From the NCBI GenBank assembly GCA_016463225.1, contig JAEMRT010000011.1, forward strand, positions 16,488-80,487: a DNA stretch of 64,000 nucleotides, in the 5' to 3' direction. This document shows positions 36,827 through 46,708 of the stretch, in pieces (positions within the stretch are counted from its first letter, which is position 1; each line of letters opens with the position of its first letter). The position numbers and the translations under genes were made by a program. The notes beneath the pieces are model-generated. The model made no database searches. It saw only the letters and a list, made by a program, of their open reading frames with translations, and was not told the DNA's origin. This DNA comes from Sphingopyxis sp. (GTDB lineage: Bacteria > Pseudomonadota > Alphaproteobacteria > Sphingomonadales > Sphingomonadaceae).

Positions 36827-38608
36827 ATGGTATCGGAAACAGAAACATCAGCCATCGGCAATGCGCTGGTGGTCCTCGGCGCCGCGGGCATCGTGATTCC
36901 GGCGTTCGCGCGCTTTCGCCTGCCCCCCGTCATCGGTTTCATCCTCGTCGGCCTGCTCGTCGGGCCATCGGGGCTCGGCGCGCTCGCGGGCGATTATCCC
37001 TGGCTGAAGCATGTCACGATCGGATCGACCAACGACATCGCGCTGTTCGCCGAATTCGGCATCATCCTGCTGCTGTTCTCGATCGGCCTCGAACTGTCGT
37101 TCCGCCGCCTGTGGTCGCTGAGGAAACTGGTGTTCGGGGTTGGTGCTGCCGAGCTGTTCCTGAGCGGCGCTATTTTGGGCGGGGGACTATGGCTGCTCGG
37201 TGGCCTGTCCACCCCCGCCGCCCTCGGCCTTGGCATCGCGCTGGCGCTGTCCTCGACCGCGCTGGTGCTACCGATGGTCGGCACCAAGTCCGCGGTCGGC
37301 CGCGCCTCGTTTTCGATGCTGCTGTTCGAAGATCTGGCGATCGTCCCGATCATCTTCATCCTCGGCGCCTTCGCGCCCAACGCCGCGGGCGACAGCACCG
37401 AATTGCTGCTCACCACCTTGTGGCAGGGGGTGCTGGTTGTCGCGATGCTCGCGGTCGCCGGCTGGTTCCTGCTGCCGCGCATTTTCGCGCAGGCGGCGCG
37501 CGCGAAGGATCCCGAGCTGTTCCTCGCCGCCAGCCTGCTGGTCGTCATCGTCGCTGCGCTCGCCACCGCAACCGTCGGCCTGTCGCCGATCGTCGGCGCG
37601 CTGCTCGCCGGGCTGATGATCGCCGAGACCGAATATCATGGCGAGGTCGAGGCGATCACCGCGCCGTTCAAGGGGCTCGCGCTCGGGGTGTTCCTGATCA
37701 GCGTCGGCATGGGGCTGAACCTCAAGACGATCGCCGAACAATGGCCGATGCTCGTTGCAGCGGTCGTCGGGGTCGTCGCGGTCAAGGCGGTCGTCACCGC
37801 GCTGCTGCTGCGCTTTTCGGGCGCGCGCCGCGGTACGGCGGCCGAGGTTGGGCTGCTGATGGCGAGCCCGTCGGAAACGACCTTGATCGTGCTGACCGCT
37901 GCGCTGACCGCGGGGCTGATCGATCCCGAAACGGCCAGTTTCTGGCAGCTCGTCACCGCCATCGGCCTCACCATCACGCCCCTGCTCGCACGCGTCGGCC
38001 ATGACATATCGCGGCGGATCGAGATGCGCAGCGGCGACACCCCAGCCGAAGAACCCGCGACCGCGCGCACGGTGATCGTCGGCTTCGGCCGCGTCGGGCG
38101 CACCGTCGCCGAATTGCTGCGCGAACATGGCCGGTCGTACATCGCGGTCGATGCAGACATCGACACCGTCGCCGCGGCGCGGCGCGATGGTTTTAAGGTG
38201 CGCTTTGCCGACGTTGCTCGACAGGGCAGTCTGGACAAGCTGGGCATCGAAAGCGCCGATGCAATCGTGCTGACGATGGACGATCCGGTCCAGCAGCTGC
38301 GGATGACCAGGCAGATGCGGCTGAAATATCCCGATCTGCCAATTATCAGCCGCGCGCGCGATGCCGACCATGCTGCGGCGCTGTATCAGGCGGGGGCGAG
38401 CGACGCGGTGCCCGAAACGCTCGAGAGCTCGCTGCAGCTCGCCGAAGCGGTGCTGATCGACCTCGGTGTCGCGATGGGCCCGGTGATCGCGTCGATCCAC
38501 GATGTGCGCGCCAAGATGCGGCGCGACATCATGACCAAGGGCGAACTCGACCGCGAACCGCGCATCCGCAAGGTGCGCGCCCCGGCACCCGGCGGCGAAA
38601 CGGCTTAG
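36827..38608 (+). CDS. Kef/YbaL-type cation:proton antiporter with TrkA-N domain
   Basis: A 593-residue inner-membrane CPA2 transporter. Residues ~8-400 form a 12-13-helix exchanger (LLFSIGLELSFRRLWSLR, SSTALVLPM, FEDLAIVPIIF, EVGLLMASPSETTLIVL). Residues ~415-530 are a cytoplasmic RCK/TrkA-N Rossmann domain (TVIVGFGRVGRTVAELL). A TrkA-C-like tail is reduced. It probably exchanges K+ or Na+ for protons, gated by nucleotide. Its 3' end overlaps the convergent M16 peptidase gene by four bases. Confidence 0.9.
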   Translation: MVSETETSAIGNALVVLGAAGIVIPAFARFRLPPVIGFILVGLLVGPSGLGALAGDYPWLKHVTIGSTNDIALFAEFGIILLLFSIGLELSFRRLWSLRKLVFGVGAAELFLSGAILGGGLWLLGGLSTPAALGLGIALALSSTALVLPMVGTKSAVGRASFSMLLFEDLAIVPIIFILGAFAPNAAGDSTELLLTTLWQGVLVVAMLAVAGWFLLPRIFAQAARAKDPELFLAASLLVVIVAALATATVGLSPIVGALLAGLMIAETEYHGEVEAITAPFKGLALGVFLISVGMGLNLKTIAEQWPMLVAAVVGVVAVKAVVTALLLRFSGARRGTAAEVGLLMASPSETTLIVLTAALTAGLIDPETASFWQLVTAIGLTITPLLARVGHDISRRIEMRSGDTPAEEPATARTVIVGFGRVGRTVAELLREHGRSYIAVDADIDTVAAARRDGFKVRFADVARQGSLDKLGIESADAIVLTMDDPVQQLRMTRQMRLKYPDLPIISRARDADHAAALYQAGASDAVPETLESSLQLAEAVLIDLGVAMGPVIASIHDVRAKMRRDIMTKGELDREPRIRKVRAPAPGGETA

Positions 38609-41550
38609 CGTCCGCCCGCCGTCGGAGCCGCCGTTGCGGTCGCCGCACCGAGCGCCGATGCATCGGCCAGCGTCATCCCCTTGGGCAGGATCGCCAGCGA
38701 CCATTGGCGCTGCGGCGTGAGATATTGCTGCGCCAGCCGCTGGACATCCGCCGCGGTGACCGCGGCAATATCGTCCTGCATCGACAGCGCGGCGGCGGTG
38801 ACGCGCGGATCGCGCGTCGCGCCCTCCAGCAGGAACATCCAATAGACATTGCCGGTCGAAGCACGCGCGACCTGTTCGCGGATAGGCACCGCGTTGCGCG
38901 TCAGCTCGTCGGCGCTGACCGGCTTGGCCACCAGATCGGCGGCAATGTCGCGCGCGATGCCATAAAAACGGTCGAGATCCTTGGGCGCGAGCAGGCTGCC
39001 GACGAGCAGATAGCCGCCGGTGTCGAACCCGGTCGGCCAATGGCTGTCGACCACCGGCCCATAGCTGGCCCCCTGTTCGGCGCGGAGACGATCAAACAGC
39101 CGGTCATTGAACACCGCCGCCAGCACTTCGAGCCCGCGCGCGTCGCGCGGACTGGTCAGGCCGCCGCTGGTCGGCCATGCGGTCATCGCCGCTGCCTGTC
39201 CCTGTTCGCCGCGATGATAGGCGATGTCGGGTACCGTGACATGTTTGGCAAAATCGACGCGCTGGCCGTTCGCCGGTGCCAGAATCTGGCGCGGCGGCAA
39301 TGCGCCGAGCGTGCTCGCCAGGATCTGGCGATAATCGACCGCTTCAAGGTCGCCGAAAATCTGCACCTCGATCGGCCCGCTGGCGAGTCGCGGTTCCCAG
39401 AAGGCACGGAAAGCGGCGGGGGTCAGCGCTTCGATCTGCGCCTTGTCGGGCGCCGCCCAGCGCGCGTCGTTATTGGTCAGCCAGCCGCGCAGGTTGCGGT
39501 CGAGCACGGCGTTGGGGGTGGCGTCGTTGAGGTCGTAGCCAGTGAGATAACCGATGCGCAGGCGATCGATCGGCGCTGCATCCCAGCGCGGCTGCGCCAA
39601 TTTACCCGCGATCAGACGCATCTGGTCGGCGAGGTCCGCAGGTTTGCTTTCTGCCGACAATTCGAACGCATCATCATCGATCGCGAAATTGAGCTGGATC
39701 TGCCGCCCGTTGGTCAGCTGGTCGATCTCATTCTGGCCCCACGGTCCGATCCCGCTCGCGACCAGCGCATAATCGCCCGTCCACAGCAGGTTCGGTGCGT
39801 CGGCGGCGACGCTGCGGTTGCCGGTACCGAACCGCACATTGACGCGCACCTTGCCCGGTTCGACCTTGTTGTTCGATACCAGCGCGGTGACACCATTGGC
39901 GAATTCGATCCGCTCGGCGCGCAGCCCGAGCAAGCTGTTGGTCGACGTAATCGCACCCGGCGTTCCGATGACGGGGAGCTGCTTGAAATCGGCCTGCACC
40001 GTCGCCAACCGGTCGTCGCGCGCGGTCACCGGCGCCTTCAGCGCCGCGAGTACAGCCGCGTTGCCGCCGGCCGCGGCCGGCGTCGTCAGCACCACGCGCG
40101 TCACCGGCGCAGCAAAGATCGCCTTGCTGATCTCGAGCATGGCCCGGGGCGTCGCCGACGCGCGGATCGCCTTGAACATGTCGACCTGACCCTGCGGGCT
40201 AGTCACCGTCTCGCCGATGTCGACCGCGCGCACCATGTCGTCGGCTAGCCGTGCGCCGGGCTCGTTACGCGCATTTTCCCATTCCTTGCGCAGGAAGGCT
40301 TCGATCTCGTTGGCTTCGCGGTCGATATCGGCCTGCGACGGCGGATTGCTGACCGCATCGGCGATCACCCCGCGTACGTCGGCAAGCGCGGCCTTCCAGT
40401 CACTGAGCGGGACGATTGATGCCATCGTCACGTCGGCGCTGCGGCTGACATATTGCTGTTCGACCGTGGCGACCAGATAGCTGCCGCCGCTGCGCGCGCG
40501 GTTTTCGAGCCGCCGGTTGACGAGCGCTTGGGCAATGAATTCCAGATAGAGCCGCCGCGTGTTTTCGACCGTGTCGATCCGTTTCTTCCACGGGCGGACC
40601 ATCGCCAGCGTCAGCGCGAGCGGCTGGTTCGTCTCGACGATCTCGCGCGCCGCCGGCGCCCTGGGGTCGGGCTTGCCGAAATCAGGGTCAGCGGGTTTCG
40701 GCCCGTCGGTGCGCCAGTCGCCGTAATATTTTGCGACGAGCCGCGCCAGTTCGGCGGGCTCAGCGTCGCCGACGATGACCACCACCGCACGCTCGGGGCG
40801 ATACCAGCGCTTGTGGAACGCGGCGACGGTGGCCGCGCTCGCCTTGCCCAGCGATGCTGTCGTACCGATCGGTGAGCGGTCGCCGAGCAGCTGACCGGCG
40901 AACAGATGCGCATTGGTCGCATCGCCGATCCGTTTTTGCGGACCATCCGATTCGCGCAGTTCAGACATCACAACGCCGCGCTCGGCGGCGACCGCCAGTT
41001 CCGAAATCCGCGGTTCGCGGACCATGCCCGACAGCAATTTCATGCTCTCGTCGAGATTGGTGGGCGTCACACTCGGCAGGTCGAGCTGATACACCGTCTG
41101 GGTCGGGGTGGTCTGCGCGTTCGAATCGCTGCCAAAGGTGACGCCGAACCGCTGCCAGATGCGTTTGGCTTCGCCGTCGGGGATATGTTCGGAGCCGCGA
41201 AAGGTCAGATGCTCGAGCAAATGGGCATAGCCGCGTTCCTGTTCGGTCTCGAACATCGATCCGACGTCCATCCGCACCCGGATCGACACCTGGCCCGGGG
41301 GTACGCCATTGTTGCGCACCGCATAGCGCACGCCGTTGGGCAGGACGCCGAATTGCCACGCCGTGTCGCGCGGGATGTCGCTGCCGGCATAAAGCCAGTC
41401 GCCGTTCGCCGCCTGACTGGTCGTGGCGGTCGATGCGCTTCCGCTTTGCGCGTTGACCGCGAAAGGAAGCAGCAACAGCGCCGCGCCAGCACTGGCGCAC
41501 AGGAGCGATCGGGAAAAACGAAGCGACATACGCGCAGGAGAATTGGCCAT
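38605..41550 (-). CDS. Exported M16 (insulinase/pitrilysin) metallopeptidase
   Basis: 981 residues with a signal peptide (LLCASAGAALLLLPFAVNAQ), so periplasmic or surface-facing. The inverted zinc motif HxxEH is intact as HLLEHLTFRGS (about residues 88-98), with a downstream Glu in the AVAAERGVVMSELRES segment. The protein contains two tandem M16 halves of roughly 450 residues. The second half lacks HxxEH, as in pitrilysin-type enzymes. Substrates are usually short peptides. The start at 41550 or 41529 would each leave a signal peptide. It is divergent from the nitrilase gene. Confidence 0.92.
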   Translation of the reverse strand: MANSPARMSLRFSRSLLCASAGAALLLLPFAVNAQSGSASTATTSQAANGDWLYAGSDIPRDTAWQFGVLPNGVRYAVRNNGVPPGQVSIRVRMDVGSMFETEQERGYAHLLEHLTFRGSEHIPDGEAKRIWQRFGVTFGSDSNAQTTPTQTVYQLDLPSVTPTNLDESMKLLSGMVREPRISELAVAAERGVVMSELRESDGPQKRIGDATNAHLFAGQLLGDRSPIGTTASLGKASAATVAAFHKRWYRPERAVVVIVGDAEPAELARLVAKYYGDWRTDGPKPADPDFGKPDPRAPAAREIVETNQPLALTLAMVRPWKKRIDTVENTRRLYLEFIAQALVNRRLENRARSGGSYLVATVEQQYVSRSADVTMASIVPLSDWKAALADVRGVIADAVSNPPSQADIDREANEIEAFLRKEWENARNEPGARLADDMVRAVDIGETVTSPQGQVDMFKAIRASATPRAMLEISKAIFAAPVTRVVLTTPAAAGGNAAVLAALKAPVTARDDRLATVQADFKQLPVIGTPGAITSTNSLLGLRAERIEFANGVTALVSNNKVEPGKVRVNVRFGTGNRSVAADAPNLLWTGDYALVASGIGPWGQNEIDQLTNGRQIQLNFAIDDDAFELSAESKPADLADQMRLIAGKLAQPRWDAAPIDRLRIGYLTGYDLNDATPNAVLDRNLRGWLTNNDARWAAPDKAQIEALTPAAFRAFWEPRLASGPIEVQIFGDLEAVDYRQILASTLGALPPRQILAPANGQRVDFAKHVTVPDIAYHRGEQGQAAAMTAWPTSGGLTSPRDARGLEVLAAVFNDRLFDRLRAEQGASYGPVVDSHWPTGFDTGGYLLVGSLLAPKDLDRFYGIARDIAADLVAKPVSADELTRNAVPIREQVARASTGNVYWMFLLEGATRDPRVTAAALSMQDDIAAVTAADVQRLAQQYLTPQRQWSLAILPKGMTLADASALGAATATAAPTAGGR

Positions 41551-41637
41551 TGGGCCATCTTATCGCGTTCAAACCTTGCTGGCCACTGAACTGTCGCGGC
41601 GCTTGTCCTGCAAACCGCATCGGCTTAGCGAGGGGTG

Positions 41638-42504
41638 ATGACCACGACCAGTAATCCGCAGCTCGGCGCCCCGATCGCCGCGCTCATCCAGATGACCAGC
41701 GGGATCGACCCTGCGACCAATCTCGCGACGATCGATCGCGCGATGGCCGACGCAGCAGCGGGTGGTGCGGTGATGGCCTTTCTGCCCGAAATGTCGCTGC
41801 TGCTCGATCGCGACCGCGCGCGATCGGCGGCGCATATCGTTCGCGAAAGCGACAGTCCGTGGCCCGCCGCGCTGCAGGCGCTGGCGCAGAAACACGGACT
41901 GTGGCTCCATTCCGGATCGATGCCGCTGCTCGCCGACGACGGCGAGCGACGCGTCAACCGCAGCCATGTGATCGCCGCCGACGGCAGCATCCATGCGCGC
42001 TATGACAAAATCCACATGTTCGACGTCACGCTGCCGTCGGGCGAAAAGTGGACCGAATCGGCGGCCTATGCCGGCGGCGACGCACTCGTCGTCGTGGATA
42101 CGCCGCTCGGGCCGTTGGGGCTCAGCATCTGTTATGACCTGCGCTTTGCCGAACTCTATCGCGCCCTGGTCGATCGCGGCGCGGCGCTGATCGCAATCCC
42201 CGCCGCCTTCACGGTGTCGACCGGCGAAGCGCATTGGCACATCCTGATGCGCGCCCGCGCGATTGAAACCGGCTGCCATGTTCTGGCGGCAGCGCAATGC
42301 GGGGACCATGAAGATGGCCGCGCGACCTATGGTCACAGCCTGATCGTCGATCCGTGGGGCGCAGTGTTGGTGGATGCAGGCGCCGTCAGCGACGAAACTG
42401 GGTATCGCATGGTGTTGGCGCCGATCGATGTCGCTGCGGCGGATCGTGCGCGGCAAGCAATTCCGCTGGACCGCTCACGGGCCATGCGGCGCATCACGCT
42501 TTAG
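41638..42504 (+). CDS. Carbon-nitrogen hydrolase (nitrilase superfamily, Nit-like)
   Basis: A 288-residue cytoplasmic amidase. The Glu-Lys-Cys triad is visible: FLPEMSLL, RYDKIHMFDV and SICYDLRFAELYR. The closest style is the Nit1/Nit2 group; bacterial members remove deaminated glutathione or omega-amides. I chose the ATG at 41638, with GCGAGGGG just upstream, over the GTG one codon earlier. It is monocistronic, ending about 90 bases before a bidirectional terminator. Confidence 0.85.
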   Translation: MTTTSNPQLGAPIAALIQMTSGIDPATNLATIDRAMADAAAGGAVMAFLPEMSLLLDRDRARSAAHIVRESDSPWPAALQALAQKHGLWLHSGSMPLLADDGERRVNRSHVIAADGSIHARYDKIHMFDVTLPSGEKWTESAAYAGGDALVVVDTPLGPLGLSICYDLRFAELYRALVDRGAALIAIPAAFTVSTGEAHWHILMRARAIETGCHVLAAAQCGDHEDGRATYGHSLIVDPWGAVLVDAGAVSDETGYRMVLAPIDVAAADRARQAIPLDRSRAMRRITL

Positions 42505-42595
42505 GCCGCGCGACCACACTTTCAGCGACAACGGCAGCCAAGCCCCGGTCGCAACGCCGGACCAGACACCTCGCCAACGAATATTGCCGACGCGC

Positions 42596-42625
42596 AAAAG
42601 GCCCCGAGCGAGCTCGGAGCCTTTT
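42596..42625. terminator. Bidirectional rho-independent terminator
   Basis: AAAAGGCCCCGAGC and GCTCGGAGCCTTTT form a 14-base stem with one mismatch and a two-base loop. T-tracts occur on both sides. It serves the nitrilase gene (plus) and the small exported protein (minus), which converge here. Confidence 0.8.
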
Positions 42626-42649
42626 GGTATCTTTAGCGATCAGCCGTAA

Positions 42650-42880
42650 TTACGGGCTGGTCGGCGAGTCGTCGTTGTTGTCCGACGCGATGATGATGCC
42701 GCCGATGATGGCAGCAAGCGCGACGATCGCGATGATCCAGCTCGTGCTGCCTTCGAGTTCGCTCTGGCCGTCAACGGCCGAAGCGGCACGGGCTGCGGGA
42801 GCGGCCGACGCGGCAACCGGGGCTGCAATCATCGAGGTCGCTGCGAGAGAGATCGCAGCCTTTTTAAGCAGGTTCATCAT
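42650..42880 (-). CDS. Small exported or membrane protein, conserved style in sphingomonads
   Basis: 76 residues. A signal peptide (MMNLLKKAAISLAATSMIAA...ASA) is followed by a short polar linker and a strong hydrophobic helix (WIIAIVALAAIIGGIIIAS). It ends with an acidic tail, DNNDDSPTSP. The mature protein would be a ~50-residue bitopic peptide. I recall similar short proteins in sphingomonad genomes but know of no function. It ends 25 bases before the bidirectional terminator. Starts at 42880 and 42877 are equivalent. Confidence 0.75.
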   Translation of the reverse strand: MMNLLKKAAISLAATSMIAAPVAASAAPAARAASAVDGQSELEGSTSWIIAIVALAAIIGGIIIASDNNDDSPTSP

Positions 42881-43051
42881 TTTCTCCGTCCACTGGATTA
42901 GTCTTGTCGAATCACACCTGAGGCGAACCCCCGGTCTGCTTCTGCATGGCCCTCTTAGGCATGGCGATCAGCAAAAGCAACGACGATTTGCCCTAGCCCG
43001 CCAATTCTTACCAAATTGCTAAATAGAGAGAAAGTTGTTGCAAAAAGGCCA

Positions 43052-43849
43052 CTAGCCCCGGCGAACACGCTCAAAGGATTCGCAGGTCACGGGGTATCCC
43101 AGATGCCCCGGAATGCACAGAAACGCCTGCCCGTCGCGATCCTCGATCCATGGCGTGATCAATTCGACCGGAAATTGGTCCGAATGCTCCGAAAAGCCCA
43201 TAAAATCGGTAACTTGGGCGAGCCGCTCAAGGTTCCGCCGCGTGGGAAAAATCACCGACACGTCACCGCGATCGGCCATCGTCAGCGTCTGACGGGCGCT
43301 CGCCCAGAAAATATGGCTGTGCTCGGCCTCCTCGACGGTCAACTCATGACTGTGCGGCGGGGCGGCAACCGCATAGAATCGCGTATCGAAAGTCCGCGCC
43401 TCTTTGAAATTCGGACACCAGCGCGCGAATGGTATCAGCGAATCCAATGCGATTCGGTCGCCGCGCGTCGCCAGCATGTCAGAGAGCAGAGTTCCGGCAA
43501 GCAACGCTTGACGAGCATCAGCCACCTCACCGTCTGCCAGCCCGGGCCAGCCGACGGCAAGGCCGGTTTCTTCCAGCGTCTCGCGCAGCGCCGCCACCCG
43601 CGCCGCGCCGTCGGCTTCATCGAGGTCGGGCGCGTGCTGGCGCGCCACCAGATAATCGTCAGGATCGACCCGCCCGCCGGGAAATACGACGGCCCCCGCG
43701 GCGAACGCCATGTTCGTCGAGCGTTTGACCATCAATATTTCGTCGGGCCCGCCGTCGTCCGACGGGCGCATAATCACCAGCGTGGCCGCAGGTATCGCAC
43801 CTTCGGGCAGGACTTCCAACGGAGCGGACGGCGGGACGGCGCTGGTCAT
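43052..43849 (-). CDS. Nudix hydrolase (NUDT19/NUDT7-like)
   Basis: 265 residues. The early part reads ILMVKRSTNMAFAAGAVVFP, then GGRVDPDDY. The Nudix box is split by an insertion before ALRETLEETGL, whose RE-x2-EE provides metal ligands. This insertion and the C-terminal FPTRRNLERLA region resemble the NUDT19/7 group that cleaves CoA derivatives; the substrate is inference. The start at 43849 (MTSAVPPSAPLE) is preferred to 43918, which would overlap the promoter region of the divergent DUF4126 gene. Confidence 0.82.
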   Translation of the reverse strand: MTSAVPPSAPLEVLPEGAIPAATLVIMRPSDDGGPDEILMVKRSTNMAFAAGAVVFPGGRVDPDDYLVARQHAPDLDEADGAARVAALRETLEETGLAVGWPGLADGEVADARQALLAGTLLSDMLATRGDRIALDSLIPFARWCPNFKEARTFDTRFYAVAAPPHSHELTVEEAEHSHIFWASARQTLTMADRGDVSVIFPTRRNLERLAQVTDFMGFSEHSDQFPVELITPWIEDRDGQAFLCIPGHLGYPVTCESFERVRRG

Positions 43850-43949
43850 GGCCCCTGCGATAACCCGGCACTGCAGGCTTGTCATCTCGGCATTGCGGGG
43901 CAGCGAGCGCGGGTGCAAGAAGGACGCGGACAGGACGGGGAGCGAGGCA

Positions 43950-44585
43950 TTGGGGATTGTCGAGATTTTGGGCGTCGCCGGCAGCTTGAGCCTCCTCGCC
44001 GGATGGCGACTCTACCTCACCATATTGGCCACCGGTACCGCGATGCATTTTGGCTGGCTGCCCCTCCCCGAACATCTCGCCGCATTGCAGGTGCTGGCGA
44101 ACCCGTGGGTGCTCGGCGTCGCGGCGGTCGGCACCCTAGCCGAATTCCTCGCCGACAAGATCGCCTGGGTCGATTCGATCTGGGACATGATCCACAGCGC
44201 CATCCGCCCGCTCGGCGGGGCGCTGCTCGCGCTCGCGCTCGTCGATGCGTCCGATCCAACCTGGCAGGTGATCGCCTTCCTGCTCGGCGGCGGCGGCGCA
44301 TTGCTCAGCCATGGCGCCAAGGCGACGACGCGCGCCGTCGTCAACGCCAGCCCCGAACCGTTCAGTAATGCCGTGGTATCGACTGGCGAGGATGTCGCGA
44401 CTGGCGGCCTTCTGGCCTTGGCCATCGCGTTTCCGCCGCTCGCGATTGTTATCGCGATTGTCATGGCGATCGCCGCGGTGGTCGTGATCATCGCGCTGCG
44501 CCGCCTGCTCCGCAATATCAAGGCGACACTGAAGCGGGCGCTGGGCGACGAACCGCCCGGCGCCGACGCGCTCCCGCCCGTCTAG
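43950..44585 (+). CDS. DUF4126 family membrane protein
   Basis: About 211 residues with several membrane helices. The N-terminus IVEILGVAGSLSLLAGWRLY and the FLADKIAWVDSIWDMIHSAIRP segment are typical of DUF4126. A glycine-rich AFLLGGGGALLSHGAKATTR follows, then two C-terminal helices. I place the start at TTG 43950 because GGGGAG lies seven bases upstream and no ATG occurs in this part of the frame. Function unknown. It converges on the ferredoxin-reductase-type gene with two bases between stops. Confidence 0.75.
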   Translation: MGIVEILGVAGSLSLLAGWRLYLTILATGTAMHFGWLPLPEHLAALQVLANPWVLGVAAVGTLAEFLADKIAWVDSIWDMIHSAIRPLGGALLALALVDASDPTWQVIAFLLGGGGALLSHGAKATTRAVVNASPEPFSNAVVSTGEDVATGGLLALAIAFPPLAIVIAIVMAIAAVVVIIALRRLLRNIKATLKRALGDEPPGADALPPV

Positions 44586-44587
44586 GA

Positions 44588-45811
44588 TCAGGGGGGCAGC
44601 AGCGCTTTCAGCGGCGTTTCGGTGTCGGCCAATTGCTCGGCGGTTGCCTCCAGCCTGGCGGTAACGATCATCCGGCCCTGCACATAATCCTTCGTCGCGT
44701 TGACGCAGTCAATCGCGATCACCCTGCCCGCCTTGAGATAGACAACCGAGAAGCTGCGCGTCCCCGGGTCGCCGCGCATCACCGCGCGGTCATGGCCGGT
44801 CGACAGCCCCGCAGTCTGGAGCTTGAGATCATATTGGTTCGACCAGAACCAGGGGATCGCATGATAGGGCGCTTCATCGCCGACGATGCCTTTCGCGACG
44901 ACATTCGCTTGGTCGTTGGCGTTCTGCACCGATTCCAGCCGGATCACGACACCTTCGGCATAGTCATTTTCGTGCGCGGCACAGTCGCCGATCGCATAGA
45001 TGTCGGGCAGGCTGGTTTTGCACAGCCGGTCGACGAGCACGCCGTTGCCACCCTCGGCCCCCGCGACGATCAGCGGTTCTACGGCGGGAACAATGCCGAT
45101 CCCGACGATGACAAGATCGGCGGCGATCACTTCGCCGTCGGCAAGGCGGACGCCGGTCACATGGGTATCGCCCTCAATGGCCTCGACCGCCACGCCGAGC
45201 CGCAGATCGACACCATGCTCGCGATGCTCGCGCTCGTAGAAGCGCGACAGTTCGGTGCCGGCAACGCGCGCCAGCACGCGGTCGAGCGCTTCAAGCAGCA
45301 CGACCTTCTTGTCCGCCTTGCGCAGGACCGCCGCGGCCTCGAGTCCGATGTAGCCGCCGCCGATGACGACGATCTGTCCCGCGGTTTCCGACGCCGCCTT
45401 CATCGCGTCGGCATCGGCGCGGGTCCGTACCCCCTGCACGCCAAAGAGGTTGCCGCCGGGAATCGGGAGCATCCGCGGCGAGCCGCCGGTCGCCCAGACG
45501 AGTTTGCCATAACTGATCCTCGCGCCGCCATCGGTGGTGACATTGTGGCCGACCGGATCGACCGAGACGACCCGCGTCCCAAGCCGCATCGTGACCTCGC
45601 GCTCGTCCCAATATTTGGCAGGGCGCAGCTGGATGCGTTCGAATTCCTTTTCGCCCGCGAAATATTCCTTCGACAGCGGCGGGCGCTCATAAGGGAGCTC
45701 GGGCTCGTCGCCGATGATCGCGATGCTGCCGGCGAATTTCTGCGTCCGCAACATGATCGCGACCTGCGCCCCGCCATGGCCGGCGCCCACAATGACCACG
45801 TCGAAATGCAT
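44588..45811 (-). CDS. FAD-dependent ferredoxin reductase-type oxidoreductase
   Basis: 407 residues. The FAD motif [14 protein letters not shown] starts at about residue 5. The NADH motif [16 protein letters not shown] lies near 148, and the second FAD contact DIYAIGDCA near 270. This is the putidaredoxin/rhodocoxin reductase group, passing electrons from NADH to a [2Fe-2S] ferredoxin, often for a P450 or dioxygenase. No ferredoxin or oxygenase is adjacent, so the partner is unknown. The start [11 protein letters not shown] at 45811 fits the family. Confidence 0.87.
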   Translation of the reverse strand: MHFDVVIVGAGHGGAQVAIMLRTQKFAGSIAIIGDEPELPYERPPLSKEYFAGEKEFERIQLRPAKYWDEREVTMRLGTRVVSVDPVGHNVTTDGGARISYGKLVWATGGSPRMLPIPGGNLFGVQGVRTRADADAMKAASETAGQIVVIGGGYIGLEAAAVLRKADKKVVLLEALDRVLARVAGTELSRFYEREHREHGVDLRLGVAVEAIEGDTHVTGVRLADGEVIAADLVIVGIGIVPAVEPLIVAGAEGGNGVLVDRLCKTSLPDIYAIGDCAAHENDYAEGVVIRLESVQNANDQANVVAKGIVGDEAPYHAIPWFWSNQYDLKLQTAGLSTGHDRAVMRGDPGTRSFSVVYLKAGRVIAIDCVNATKDYVQGRMIVTARLEATAEQLADTETPLKALLPP

Positions 45812-45928
45812 CGCTTCCTCTCCCGCTGTCCGTGCGCGCGTCCCTTGCATGAGACGCAGGGCGAGACAAGCCGCGCCGACCTGCCGATCGGGAAAGAAAA
45901 ACTTGAAGGGCGCGTGATGCCGGGCCGG

Positions 45929-46708
45929 TCAATCGCGGCGGGCAAGGCGGGCGCGAATGGCGGCGGTATAGGTGCGGCCAACCCTGAGCTCGGTGCCATC
46001 GTTCAGCACTGCGACCAGGGAATGGAATTGCCCACTCTTTACGCGTTCAACCGCATCGATCCGCACCATCGTGCTGCGATGAATCCTCAGAAATTGGTGC
46101 GGCGGCAACAGCCGTTCGAGCGTAGCCAGATTTTCATTGTACAAATAGCTCTGGCCGTCGGCGTGAAGGCGGACATAGTCGCGCTCGGCGCTGACATGAC
46201 CGATATTCTCGGGCTTGATGCGGATATATTCGCCGCCAGACCGCACCCAGAGCTCGGCCATATGCGGTCGCGCGCCATCGCCCATCGCCCGCAGGTTGGC
46301 GACGACTTCTTCCAGTTCGCGGATCCGGTCGGCACTGTTCGACTGGTCGACCACCGCGCGCGCGCGCTCCATCGCCGTCTGGAACCGCCCCGTTTCGATC
46401 GGCTTGGTGACATAGTCCACCGCCCGCGCGTCGAATGCGCGCAGCGCCTGATCGTTGAACGCCGTTACGAACACGACCGCAGGGGCCGGATCAGGCAGAT
46501 GCCGCAGCAAATCGAAACCACTGCCGCCCGGCATCCTGATGTCGAGCAGAATGATGTGGCAGGCGGATGTCGCCAGCCATTCGACCGCCTGCGCGACATT
46601 GCCAGCCTGGCTAACGTCGCCGACCCAGGGCAGTTGCTGCGCCAGCCGGACCGCGCGGCGGCGCGCCAGCGGCTCATCGTCGACGACCAGTATCGCGAGC
46701 CCCTGCAT
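45929..46708 (-). CDS. LytTR-family response regulator
   Basis: 259 residues. A receiver domain occupies ~1-120, with phospho-acceptor Asp56 in IILLDIRMPGG, acidic DDE at 10-12, and Thr/Lys in FVTAFND and VTKPIE. A short coiled linker leads to a LytTR DNA-binding domain (about 155-259, HVSAERDYVRLHADGQSYLY, FLRIHRSTMVRIDAV). Its ATG overlaps the kinase stop by one base (TGATG), so the pair is translationally coupled. LytTR regulators often control envelope or virulence genes; targets here are unknown. Confidence 0.92.
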   Translation of the reverse strand: MQGLAILVVDDEPLARRRAVRLAQQLPWVGDVSQAGNVAQAVEWLATSACHIILLDIRMPGGSGFDLLRHLPDPAPAVVFVTAFNDQALRAFDARAVDYVTKPIETGRFQTAMERARAVVDQSNSADRIRELEEVVANLRAMGDGARPHMAELWVRSGGEYIRIKPENIGHVSAERDYVRLHADGQSYLYNENLATLERLLPPHQFLRIHRSTMVRIDAVERVKSGQFHSLVAVLNDGTELRVGRTYTAAIRARLARRD